DNA of 48,210 bases from Pseudomonas fluorescens. Lineage in GTDB: Bacteria > Pseudomonadota > Gammaproteobacteria > Pseudomonadales > Pseudomonadaceae. Under the pieces are notes generated by a model. The model saw nothing but the letters and a program-made list of their open reading frames with translations, made no database searches and was not told the DNA's origin. The stretch spans positions 1 through 48,210 of the forward strand of contig NZ_CABVHQ010000048.1 of NCBI RefSeq assembly GCF_902497895.1, written 5' to 3'. Shown here piece after piece: positions 33,500-41,642 of the stretch. The position numbers and the translations under genes were made by a program. The stretch's first letter is position 1. Every line of letters starts with the position of its first letter.

Positions 33500-34837
33500 A
33501 TGAGTACCCACTATTCCATTCCCGAGTTAATCGACAGCACTCGATTAAGCGCTTTTCAGTGGCGAGTCTTTGGCCTGTGTTTTTTTGTCGCCATCCTGGA
33601 CGGATTCGATACTCAGGCGATTGCATTCACCGGCCCCTCGATCATCCAGGCATTCGGACTGGGCGCAGGCGCGTTGGCGCCTATCCTGACAGCAGGAATT
33701 GTCGGCATGGTGCTCGGGGCAATGGCATTGGGTTTGCTGGGTGATAAATTTGGTCGGCGACCGACGATTATCGGATCGGTAGCCTTATTTGGTGTCGCGT
33801 CCCTGGCGACCGCTTTTGCCCAGACAACCGAGCAGATTCTGGTGTTGCGATTTATTGCCGGGCTCGGAATGGGCGGCGCAACACCCGTTGTCCTGTCGCT
33901 CGCGGCCGAGTACGGCAGCGCTAAACATCGTGGCACGATCATGACCACGGTTTTACTCGGCTTGCCCGCTGGAGCCATTCTTGGGGGGTTGTTGGCCGCC
34001 AAAATGTTACCCACGATAGGTTGGCAAGGCATCTTTGCCGTCGGCGGTATCGTACCGCTGGCACTGGTGGTTGTATTGATATTCGCACTGCCGGAGTCGT
34101 TGTATTTTTTAACCAGACACCGACCAGTTATCAGTCGTAAAAAGATTGAGAGAATTGTCGCCACAATCACCAAAAGCCAACTATCTCCCAACAGTATTTT
34201 TAGTGTCCCGGAGATGGATGTAAAAACCAGCGTGACCTCCTTGTTCAGTGGCGGACTCGCGCGTAATACCTTTGGCATATGGACGATCTATCTTTTTAAC
34301 TGGGTTGCCTGGTTCATGTTTCTATCCTGGTTACCCACCGTTCTCAAAGCCACCGGATTACCAGCTGAACAAGCGCCCATGGGGACTGTTGCGGTCAACG
34401 CGGTGTTTGTTGTGTGTGCCATTCCACTCTCGATCATGCTGCCGAAAATCAACACTCGGCTATTGTTGCTGGCCCTGTTTCTTTTCGGCATTCTTCTGTG
34501 CCTGGGACTGGCCAACAGTGGCAACAACTGGACACTGGTATTCATCCTCGCCGGCTGCGCGGGCTTAGGCATTGGCGGTCAGCAAATCGTGTTGAACTAC
34601 ATGGTTGCCCAGGCATATCCCACTGCATTGCGTGCAACTGCAACAGGCTGGGCGATTGCACTGGGTCGGGTCGGGGCCATTATCGGATCGGCCAGTGGCG
34701 GCTGGTTTCTCGAACACGGTGGCCCTGCGGGCTATTACTCAGCGCTGATCGTGCCATTGGTGATCGCGGCGGCAGGACTCATGATCATTCGCACCCAACC
34801 AGGTGTAATCAAAGGTCCGGCTCTCGCAGCGCATTGA
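33500..34837 (+). CDS. AAHS-family aromatic acid/proton symporter (MFS)
   Basis: This 445-residue inner-membrane transporter of the aromatic acid:H+ symporter branch (relatives of PcaK and BenK) has twelve helices. Seen: FFVAILDGFDTQAIAFTGPS with the charged DGFD motif in helix 1, GLLGDKFGRRPTII between helices 2 and 3, RFIAGLGMGGATPVVLSLAA and a C-terminal ALRATATGWAIALGRVGAII block. The start at 33500 has GGAG 5 bases upstream. It likely imports the aromatic acid handled by the genes at 35-45.5 kb, but it stands alone on the plus strand, so this is inferred from position. Confidence 0.87.
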   Translation: MSTHYSIPELIDSTRLSAFQWRVFGLCFFVAILDGFDTQAIAFTGPSIIQAFGLGAGALAPILTAGIVGMVLGAMALGLLGDKFGRRPTIIGSVALFGVASLATAFAQTTEQILVLRFIAGLGMGGATPVVLSLAAEYGSAKHRGTIMTTVLLGLPAGAILGGLLAAKMLPTIGWQGIFAVGGIVPLALVVVLIFALPESLYFLTRHRPVISRKKIERIVATITKSQLSPNSIFSVPEMDVKTSVTSLFSGGLARNTFGIWTIYLFNWVAWFMFLSWLPTVLKATGLPAEQAPMGTVAVNAVFVVCAIPLSIMLPKINTRLLLLALFLFGILLCLGLANSGNNWTLVFILAGCAGLGIGGQQIVLNYMVAQAYPTALRATATGWAIALGRVGAIIGSASGGWFLEHGGPAGYYSALIVPLVIAAAGLMIIRTQPGVIKGPALAAH

Positions 34838-35014
34838 GAGGTACATATGGCAGCCTCGGTGACCTGAGGCCAAGTCACCGCACTCCGTCAGCATTAGGTC
34901 CAGAGCGGATATCGGCTGATTGAGCACGGCCACGCCGCCCTCCTCGACCCACGGTTTGGTGGCCAGGTCCGTGCAGGCCGGAACTTCGTCCAGCAGGCCC
35001 AATTTGGCAAGTTA

Positions 35015-36334
35015 TTAATACCGATAGGTTGCCTGCACTGAAAATCCATTCGCACTATTGTCGTAGTTGGCACTGTATGCCGGTTGAAGACCGGAGTTGT
35101 TCTCTTGTTTTATGGAAACTTTGGAATCCCAGAGATAACCATAAGCGAAGTCTATCGTCAGATCGTCATTCGGCGAATAAGCACCGCCCAAAGTCACGGC
35201 TTGGCGATTCCCAACCGGAATGCGCACGCTGCGATCGGCATTCCTGATGGGCGACGGATCATAGGCATAGCCTGCGCGCAGCAGCCATTGTTGGTTCAAT
35301 TGGTAGGAGGCGCCAACGGCGGTGGACCAAGTGTCGCGCCAGTTCATTTCTTCGATCACACTTCCCAGGCCAGCCGCCTGGCCCACGGGGGTAAGACCGC
35401 TGTTGACTGCCTCGACCTTCTTGATCCGGCTCCAACGTTTCCAGGTGGTCCCCAGGTATCCTGTCCAGCGACTATTGAAACGATGGGTGATGGACGTGTC
35501 CACGGATTCGGGCATAGTAAGGTCTATCTTGTTGTCATACTTTCCGTCCAGCGGGATAACGCTCGGGGAGCCGTTAACCTCAGTATGCCCTTGGAGTTCA
35601 TAGTCCACCTTCGAGTGATAGGTAATCCCCCAAGTAGTTGCATCACTCAAGTCAACCAGGAGGCCGACGTTGTAGCCAATGGCTGTGTCATCGCCTTTGA
35701 TGGTGACCAGTGTGTCCTGACCGTTGTTCAAGGCGCCGGTGGCCAGGTAATTCTGAAGCTTTGCACTGAAATGGTTTATGGTCGGTCCGCCACCAATGGA
35801 CACGTAATCATTGATCCGCCAGGCAATGGTGGGCTGCAGGGTTACTTCCTTGGTCGTGCTATAGGAACCATGGTAGCGGCCCTGAAAAGAGCCCTCGTAA
35901 TCATTGATCAGACCACTCGGAGCATAGAGGCCCAGACCAATCGAAAAACGATCGTCAAGCGGCGTCGACATATAGGCGAAGGGCACGACCGCCAAAGGTA
36001 CCGAGTCCCCTTCATTCGTTCCTGGGGCACTGCTCTGCGCATCACTGATGTCGTCGCTCACCGAGACGACCGCGGCGCCGCCGGAAATCTCACTGCGTTT
36101 CAACTTGGTCAAACCTGCAGGGTTTCCAAAGATGGTGCTGGCGTCCAGCGCGGATGACGACCTTCCCGCATACGCAGTCCCCGCACTGCTGGCGCTTTGT
36201 TCGTTAAGGGCAATGCCATTGGCGCCTGCCATTGTAGAGGCGCTGAGGAGTGCCATGGCACTGGTGAACTTTATCCAGACAGCACACTTTCGCTGAACAG
36301 AGAGACACGGGATCACACGGCTATTCAGTTTCAT
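35015..36334 (-). CDS. FadL/TodX-type outer-membrane transporter (OMPP1 family)
   Basis: This 439-residue outer-membrane beta-barrel lets hydrophobic molecules (fatty acids, toluene-like aromatics) enter. Seen: a signal peptide ending in STMAGA, mature start NGIALNEQSASSAGTAYAGR (the FadL N-terminal plug), SSALDASTIFGNPAGLTKLK, repeated amphipathic strands, and a final strand ending in FSVQATYRY with aromatic C-terminus as needed for barrel assembly. The start at 36334 is chosen for GAGGTGGAAA just upstream. A terminator separates it from the acyl-CoA ligase, so it has its own promoter. Its presence suggests that the substrate of this island is hydrophobic. Confidence 0.9.
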   Translation of the reverse strand: MKLNSRVIPCLSVQRKCAVWIKFTSAMALLSASTMAGANGIALNEQSASSAGTAYAGRSSSALDASTIFGNPAGLTKLKRSEISGGAAVVSVSDDISDAQSSAPGTNEGDSVPLAVVPFAYMSTPLDDRFSIGLGLYAPSGLINDYEGSFQGRYHGSYSTTKEVTLQPTIAWRINDYVSIGGGPTINHFSAKLQNYLATGALNNGQDTLVTIKGDDTAIGYNVGLLVDLSDATTWGITYHSKVDYELQGHTEVNGSPSVIPLDGKYDNKIDLTMPESVDTSITHRFNSRWTGYLGTTWKRWSRIKKVEAVNSGLTPVGQAAGLGSVIEEMNWRDTWSTAVGASYQLNQQWLLRAGYAYDPSPIRNADRSVRIPVGNRQAVTLGGAYSPNDDLTIDFAYGYLWDSKVSIKQENNSGLQPAYSANYDNSANGFSVQATYRY

Positions 36335-36433
36335 TTTCCACCTCTTGTTTCTTGTTTTTGTTGATTGCACGCAGGCAAGGCTTCGCCGTCCTGTGCACTT
36401 CTCAGTGCCGGTTGGAGTTGATCGAAGTTGTGT

Positions 36434-36463
36434 AAAAGGCCCTGGCCGAACAGCACCAGGGCA
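36434..36463 (-). terminator. Rho-independent terminator after the acyl-CoA ligase operon
   Basis: Read on the minus strand: stem GCCCTGG and CCAGGGC with a 10-base loop, then CTTTTACA. It lies about 35 bases past the ligase stop and closes the TetR-dioxygenase-hydrolase-ligase operon. Confidence 0.75.
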
Positions 36464-36495
36464 TCATTGCTGTACTGCGGATGCGAATCAGAGAC

Positions 36496-38397
36496 TCAAT
36501 TAAGCCACTCGATTGGAAAGCTATAGCGCCCCAGGAGCGGCGCCAGGATTTCCTGGTTAGTTCCGGCCTTGATGCAGGCAACCTGCCCACGACGATTGTC
36601 CTGCACGACTTCAACAGCAATATCCGAAAGCCCCAGACGTTCCACTTCCTGCTGGACTACTTTGGCAATCTCCCGCTGCTGCAAGGCGGGCTTGAATATC
36701 TTGCCCACGGCAGTCAGTGGCAATGCTTCGAGGATTTCAATGCGCCTGGGAACGGCTGCCCGCTCGCTGATGTTGCGATGGGCGAATGCCTCAAGTTCTT
36801 CGGCGTTGCAAACTTGCCCGGGGCGCAGTTGAACGTAGGCGACTGGCACCTCGCCCGAGTAGGCATCGGGGCTGCCGATTGCAGCGGCCAAGGCGACGGC
36901 TGGATGCGCCTGCAGAGCCTCCTCGATTTGCTTGGGATCGATGTTGTGGCCGCCGCGGATGATCAACTCCTTCTTGCGTCCGGTCAGCCAGAAGTAACCC
37001 TGCGCATCCTGGCGACCCAAATCGCCGGTATTCAACCAGCACTGACCGTCGATATCGATCCAGAGGCCCTGGTTATGACGCTCCTCCAGATAGCCATTGA
37101 AGAGGTTCGGACCACTGATCGTGATGAGACCGATCTCATCCACGTTGGCGTCGCGCAGGTACTCTCCAGAATCATCGAGCAAGACCGCGCGCATATCCTG
37201 GTAGGCGATCCGTATCCCGATGGAGCCGATACGGCGCTCGCCATGGGGCGGATTGACCGAGGAAACGCAGGCGCCCTCGGTAAGACCGTAACCTTCAAGG
37301 ATCTTTAGCCCGGTCCGGCGCTCGAACTCTCGGAAAAGCTCAGCCGGCATGGGTGCGGCGCCACACATTGCATAGCGAAGACTGGACAGGTCGCGGCCCT
37401 GCCATTCATTTTGCAGAAGTGCAGCATAGACAGTTGGCACGCCGGAAAAGAAGTTGATACCGAAGTGCTCGACCATCTCCCAGAATCGTGGGATCACCCC
37501 CTCGCCACGATACCCATGAGGCGTCCCGAGGATCACATGGTCGCCTTGAGTCCAAGGCATCAGTCCAGTAACCAGCTGGCCATTGACATGAAAAAGCGGC
37601 AGGCCACAAAAGATAACCTGGCCACCACTGCGTGGCTGCAAGTGAGCGGCCATGGCCCATGCATTGAATACTTCCGAGCCATGGCTACGCGCGGCGATCT
37701 TGGGAAGCCCGGTGGTGCCGCCAGTACAGATGTAGGAGGAGCACTCATCCTGGCGGATTTTCCGACCGCTCTTGAGGTGTGTGTGCGGTTGAGCATTCAT
37801 CAGCGATTGCCAATCGTGGATCGCGATACCGCTGTGTAAGTCTCGCTCCTTCAGTGCCGCGGCTTTCAGGGCCCCACTCACTGGCTCGGCGACATAGGGC
37901 TCCATGCTGACCCAAACGACAGACCTGACCGTGGGTAACTGATCCAGCTGCGAAGCCAGTTTGGGCCACAGATCGCTGCCTGGAGTCGGCGCGAGTGTAA
38001 CCACCACGGATGCCTTTGCGGCATTCAGTAAGCCAGCCATCTGCTTGGCCTCAAGCAGAGGATTGATCGCCATGACGATGCCCGCCGCCTCCCCGCCCCA
38101 TATCGTGAAATGGGTTTCCGGCACATTGGGCAAGATAAAGGCGAGCACCTCGCCCGGTTCTATGCCCAGGTCATCGAAGGCATTCGCCGCGCGGGTGATA
38201 TCCGCGAAGAGCTGGGAGTAGTTCCACTGGTAGGTGCGCTTGAAATCGGCAGCATCGGTGAAGAAGCTTAGCGCCGGCGCCTGGGGGGTGCGCTCGGCTG
38301 CCTGTCGCAGCGCTTCATAAGTGCTGCAAGCCAGGCCACGCTCCGACAAGGGGACTCGTTCGAGATTTTCGATGTCGCTCAGGGTCTGCACCACCAT
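36496..38397 (-). CDS. AMP-forming acyl-CoA synthetase/ligase
   Basis: This 633-residue ANL-family enzyme activates a carboxylic acid with ATP and joins it to coenzyme A. Seen: P-loop-like YICTGGTTGLPKIAARSHG (about 219-237), GYGLTEGACVS (about 369), NTGDLGRQDAQGYFWLTGRK hinge and the catalytic lysine in LTAVGKIFKPAL (about 566). A tail of roughly 60 residues past the catalytic lysine is longer than in many relatives. Its ATG overlaps the stop of the preceding hydrolase gene (ATGA), so they are translated together. In an extradiol pathway it would activate the acid released after ring cleavage, or a ring-attached side chain before cleavage. Confidence 0.9.
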   Translation of the reverse strand: MVVQTLSDIENLERVPLSERGLACSTYEALRQAAERTPQAPALSFFTDAADFKRTYQWNYSQLFADITRAANAFDDLGIEPGEVLAFILPNVPETHFTIWGGEAAGIVMAINPLLEAKQMAGLLNAAKASVVVTLAPTPGSDLWPKLASQLDQLPTVRSVVWVSMEPYVAEPVSGALKAAALKERDLHSGIAIHDWQSLMNAQPHTHLKSGRKIRQDECSSYICTGGTTGLPKIAARSHGSEVFNAWAMAAHLQPRSGGQVIFCGLPLFHVNGQLVTGLMPWTQGDHVILGTPHGYRGEGVIPRFWEMVEHFGINFFSGVPTVYAALLQNEWQGRDLSSLRYAMCGAAPMPAELFREFERRTGLKILEGYGLTEGACVSSVNPPHGERRIGSIGIRIAYQDMRAVLLDDSGEYLRDANVDEIGLITISGPNLFNGYLEERHNQGLWIDIDGQCWLNTGDLGRQDAQGYFWLTGRKKELIIRGGHNIDPKQIEEALQAHPAVALAAAIGSPDAYSGEVPVAYVQLRPGQVCNAEELEAFAHRNISERAAVPRRIEILEALPLTAVGKIFKPALQQREIAKVVQQEVERLGLSDIAVEVVQDNRRGQVACIKAGTNQEILAPLLGRYSFPIEWLN

Positions 38398-39353
38398 CAG
38401 GCTTCCCCCACGACTCGGTTGCGTTGCACGCCGAGGTCGATCACACCATCGGCGCTGCGAATGCGCGCCTCGACCACGTCACCGGCCTTGAGATACTGCG
38501 GCCGGCCCTCCTGCGCCTTGAGGAAAAGCTTCCACTTGGTGGCTTCTGGCATCAGGGCTGCAATGCGCATTTTGGCAGGCGAAGGTACCGTTAGAGCGCA
38601 GCCGGCAGGAGTGCCGGTAGCGATCAAGTCGCCAACGGCGAGATCTTGCAAGGCAGAGAGTTCGGTCAGGGTTTCTGCCGGGCCGTAAACCAGATTGGCC
38701 GTGCTGTCGTTCTGTCGCACCTGGTCGTTGACTGTCAGGCGCAGCTGCAGTGCTTTGAGGTAATGCATGCTCTTGGCATCCAGCAGGCACAGGTAGGGGC
38801 CGACCGGGCCGAAAGTGCGGTAGCTCTTGCCCTTATAGAACTGCATCTGGGGAATCTGAATGTCACGCGCCGAGTAGTCATTGACAATGACGACGCCTGC
38901 AATGAACTCATGCAAATTGGCGTCGGTGACAGCAATAGCGCCGGTGATCGAGCGCTTCATCACAAGGCCCAGTTCGATCTCGTAGTCAAGGAAGCGCACG
39001 TGGCGCGGCTTGATCAGGTCGCTGTCAGCCGCCACCAGGCAACTCGTCGCCTTGGTGAAGATCATGTTGAATTTCTTCGCATCCGGGTCCATGCCCGATT
39101 CGATCATGTGCTGACGGTAATTGGCGCCCTGGCAGACGAACTGCTGGTTACGGGTCACCGGCGACAGCAGTTTCACTTCGCCCTCCGCAAGTTCCGTACC
39201 TTTGATTTGAGCGAGGTCGTCGATACTGTTCTGGCGAATGAAGTCACCGGTGGTTTCAAAAGTACCGGGGACAACCGTGATACGGCCCTGGCGTAGCACG
39301 CCCCAGTGGATACCATTCTGAAATTCAAAGCGGACTACGTGTACAGCAGACAT
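38397..39353 (-). CDS. Fumarylacetoacetate hydrolase-fold enzyme
   Basis: This 318-residue enzyme of the FAH superfamily acts on ring-cleavage products: C-C hydrolases, decarboxylases or hydratases. Seen: QGANYRQHMIESGM, metal-site FLDYEIELGLVMKRSI, VNDYSARDIQIPQM, GKSYRTFGPVGPYL and LIATGTPAGCAL. The start at 39353 is chosen because AGGAG lies 8 bases upstream and family members begin there; the frame continues 55 codons upstream (see the separate entry). Between the dioxygenase and the acyl-CoA ligase, it would take the ring-opened product. The exact reaction cannot be read from sequence. Confidence 0.87.
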   Translation of the reverse strand: MSAVHVVRFEFQNGIHWGVLRQGRITVVPGTFETTGDFIRQNSIDDLAQIKGTELAEGEVKLLSPVTRNQQFVCQGANYRQHMIESGMDPDAKKFNMIFTKATSCLVAADSDLIKPRHVRFLDYEIELGLVMKRSITGAIAVTDANLHEFIAGVVIVNDYSARDIQIPQMQFYKGKSYRTFGPVGPYLCLLDAKSMHYLKALQLRLTVNDQVRQNDSTANLVYGPAETLTELSALQDLAVGDLIATGTPAGCALTVPSPAKMRIAALMPEATKWKLFLKAQEGRPQYLKAGDVVEARIRSADGVIDLGVQRNRVVGEA

Positions 39354-39518
39354 TGAAGGTACTCCTGGAGCGGCGTTTGTCCCGCGCTCGGTGGCGCGAG
39401 AACTGTGGTGTTGTTCTAAGGGGGGGCTGGCAACGCTGTAGACCAACGAGCCGCCGACGATCAAAGCGCCGGCTTTGAGCACATCCCGCCGGCCATACCT
39501 GGTTGAATTTTTCGACAT
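39354..39518 (-). other. In-frame twin-arginine leader upstream of the FAH-fold gene
   Basis: From ATG 39518 (10 bases after the dioxygenase stop) the frame runs straight into the FAH enzyme. It encodes STRYGRRDVLKAGALIVGGS and LVYSVASPP, a typical Tat signal: twin arginines, hydrophobic stretch. A following 25-residue linker contains EQHHSSRATERGTNAAPG. Either it is the leader of a lost Tat protein fused by deletion, or an alternative start gives an exported form of the enzyme. The ribosome-binding site before 39518 is weak (AGG at 9 bases). Confidence 0.55.
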
Positions 39519-39528
39519 GGCGGCAGGC

Positions 39529-40620
39529 CTACCCGAACATCCGCATGAGTGTTATCAACTTGCGAATGGTCAGGTCCGGGCTGCGTCGCAGGTTACGGAT
39601 CAGCGCATGCAGCTTGGCCAGGCTCATCTTGGGTTTTGTAAAACTCTTGGGCATGCGCTGCCCCCACTGCGCCATTGCCTCGGGGCTCACAGGATGAATA
39701 CCCGTAGGCTGTGCGGCCGTGAAGATATCCCCGTCGCAGTAATGCTCGTGCTTATCGCCCCAAGGGTCTTGCCAGTAATCGAAAATCTGACTGCCGAGAA
39801 TGTGTCGGCCGATTCCCCATGAGTGTTCCCAACCGCGCTCGCGCAGGACGCGCTGCCCCATTCCCACCGCGTCTGCATCGACGACCTCATAGGCGCTATG
39901 GCTGTACGTAGCCATGAACCCTTGCGCTATCGCGAGCGCATGGTGATCCGCGGGGATGTCACCGAGGTCAAGGCGCATGAAGGTGACGATAGGTGTGCCG
40001 TCGGGGAGTACCTGCACATCGCTGGGAATAAATCCGAAATGCTGCGTATACCAGGCACAGGTCGCCTGATAGTCGGCCACTTCGATGACGATGTGACCGA
40101 GTCTGAGTACTTCAGGTGGAGCAATCGGCGGGCGTTGCGTGGCGTTGATTCGCGGTTGCTCGTGCGCCAGATTCCAGTGCAGAGGCGCTCTATGTGCCAG
40201 AGTCTCGCCTGGAGTCTGCTCGCAAACGGCTTCCACGATGAAACCGGACGGATCGGTCAGTCTGACGGAATACCCGCCACCAGGATGGTCCGATTTCTCT
40301 ACCGCTGACGCGCCTGGGATTCGAGTCAGCTTTTGCAGATCCTTGCGAGACTGGACTGCCAGTCCGAACCCGACAAAACGTGCATGTTCTGCACGATGGA
40401 CACGGTAACAGTATGAAGTCGCTTCGGTGGCCCGTAGATAGAGCGTATCGGCGTCCTGCCGACTTACCGTCAGGCCGAAGTCGGTCAGGAAACCCGCCGC
40501 CTGATCCAAGTCCGGCCTTTGAAAGATCAGGTGAGTCAGATCCTGGGCCTTCACCGTCGGCTGCGGATGCCGGGCGGGTTGTGGTGTCGCCAACCTGTGC
40601 AATTCGTTTCTATTGTTCAT
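39529..40620 (-). CDS. Two-domain extradiol (type I) ring-cleavage dioxygenase, VOC fold
   Basis: This 363-residue protein has two vicinal-oxygen-chelate halves, as in 2,3-dihydroxybiphenyl dioxygenase; it would cleave a catechol ring next to its hydroxyls with iron(II). Seen: N-terminal half from DLTHLIFQRPDLDQAAGFL; C-terminal catalytic half with likely metal ligands His in LGHIVIEVADY (about 175), His in ADHHALAIAQG (about 225) and Glu in WGDKHEHYCDGD (about 292). A 60-residue basic C-terminal tail (KPKMSLAKLHALIRNL) is unusual for the family. The start at 40620 is chosen over 40662 for length; the ribosome-binding site is weak. Second gene of the operon led by TetR 1. Confidence 0.85.
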   Translation of the reverse strand: MNNRNELHRLATPQPARHPQPTVKAQDLTHLIFQRPDLDQAAGFLTDFGLTVSRQDADTLYLRATEATSYCYRVHRAEHARFVGFGLAVQSRKDLQKLTRIPGASAVEKSDHPGGGYSVRLTDPSGFIVEAVCEQTPGETLAHRAPLHWNLAHEQPRINATQRPPIAPPEVLRLGHIVIEVADYQATCAWYTQHFGFIPSDVQVLPDGTPIVTFMRLDLGDIPADHHALAIAQGFMATYSHSAYEVVDADAVGMGQRVLRERGWEHSWGIGRHILGSQIFDYWQDPWGDKHEHYCDGDIFTAAQPTGIHPVSPEAMAQWGQRMPKSFTKPKMSLAKLHALIRNLRRSPDLTIRKLITLMRMFG

Positions 40621-40705
40621 TGTTCTTGTTTTCCGGGTTTTTAGGGCAAAACTATCCCGCACCCCTGAAAACCAGAGGTGTTGTCTACTTGAATCAGTTA
40701 CGAGC

Positions 40706-41320
40706 TCAGTCGAGAGACGGAAGTGCCGGCAACTCTATGGTCGCCAACGCACGCGCCTCCTCTGGCGGCACACCCAATGCCCGCAGCACCAGCTCGGCGG
40801 TGTCAGAGCCCGATTCGCGCCACGTTTTGTGACCTTCCAGCACCAGGAAAATCGAGCCCAGGGTGCTGCTCGAAATCAGTGTCAGTACGGAGAGCAATTG
40901 CTCCTGCTGAAACTGGTAGCGCCCAGTGGCAAGTCCGCTCAGAAGATCAGTAGTCGCTTGGCTACTAAACATTTCGCGCAACGAAGAGTTGCTCATGGCG
41001 AACTTATGGATGAACGCCCCCCACTGGGAGTCCTCGTGCGCTCGACGAATGAACAGTCGAACGCCATTGGCAAGGCGCTGAGCCGGATCGGAGAGGGAAT
41101 TGAAGCTCTTGTTGACGCGTTCATGCATCTCCCTCGCGAGATGACTGGCGACCGCCTCGAACAGGCTTTCCATGCTTTCGATGTTGCTATAGACCGTTCC
41201 GCGCGCCACTCCTGCCTCTTGCGCGAGGTCGAGGATGTTCACCTGCGAGGTGCCTTTTTCAGCGAACAGGCGAAAGGCGGCTTGATGAATGCGGCGCTGT
41301 GTTGGATTTAGGGATTCCAC
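40706..41320 (-). CDS. TetR-family repressor 1
   Basis: This 204-residue regulator starts with GTG behind GGAGAGAGAA. Seen: the TetR DNA-binding domain TQRRIHQAAFRLFAEKGTSQ, then LAQEAGVARGTVYSNIESME (to about 55), and a helical ligand domain. It leads the dioxygenase operon on its own strand and faces the Old Yellow Enzyme gene on the other. Two 16-bp palindromes in the shared 320-base region are the likely binding sites, giving autoregulation and control of the enzyme genes in both directions. The ligand is presumably an early pathway compound. Confidence 0.9.
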   Translation of the reverse strand: MESLNPTQRRIHQAAFRLFAEKGTSQVNILDLAQEAGVARGTVYSNIESMESLFEAVASHLAREMHERVNKSFNSLSDPAQRLANGVRLFIRRAHEDSQWGAFIHKFAMSNSSLREMFSSQATTDLLSGLATGRYQFQQEQLLSVLTLISSSTLGSIFLVLEGHKTWRESGSDTAELVLRALGVPPEEARALATIELPALPSLD

Positions 41321-41353
41321 GGTTCTCTCTCCAGGATTACCTTATGGCCTTAT

Positions 41354-41369
41354 TGAACACGCGTGTTCA
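41354..41369. promoter_or_regulatory. Perfect 16-bp palindrome, operator 1 of TetR 1
   Basis: TGAACACGCGTGTTCA is an exact palindrome 34 bases before the TetR 1 start. Size and symmetry suit a TetR dimer, and the position suits autorepression. Confidence 0.7.
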
Positions 41370-41506
41370 TTAGACGTCAACGACGTTTTTTGAATCAAAT
41401 ACGTGCCTCACCATAAAAACCGTTATATGCCTCATAAATCTGGGCATTCTGAGTGATATGGCAAGATCCATGAGGAGCCTTTCAGATGTCCACGCGTTGA
41501 CTTATT

Positions 41507-41522
41507 TGAACACGCATGTTCA
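41507..41522. promoter_or_regulatory. Near-perfect copy of the palindrome, operator 2 of TetR 1
   Basis: TGAACACGCATGTTCA differs by one base from operator 1 and lies 120 bases before the Old Yellow Enzyme start. Two copies in one divergent region make a regulator site far more likely than chance. Confidence 0.7.
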
Positions 41523-41642
41523 GCTCCATGTTCTTTGGCTCGCCCTCTCGGCAGGGCCATCAAACCGGCCCATCGATGTAAACCAGGACTTCAACAAACC
41601 TGAGCGATGGCTGGCCGTTTTTTCATTCATGAAGGACAGAAC

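Noticed and set aside
34856..35002. Minus-strand fragment reading GLLDEVPACTDLATKPW and VEEGGVAVLNQPISALDLML
   Set aside because: It looks protein-like and may be the tail of a lost gene between the AAHS transporter and the porin, but I could not name a family and no start exists.
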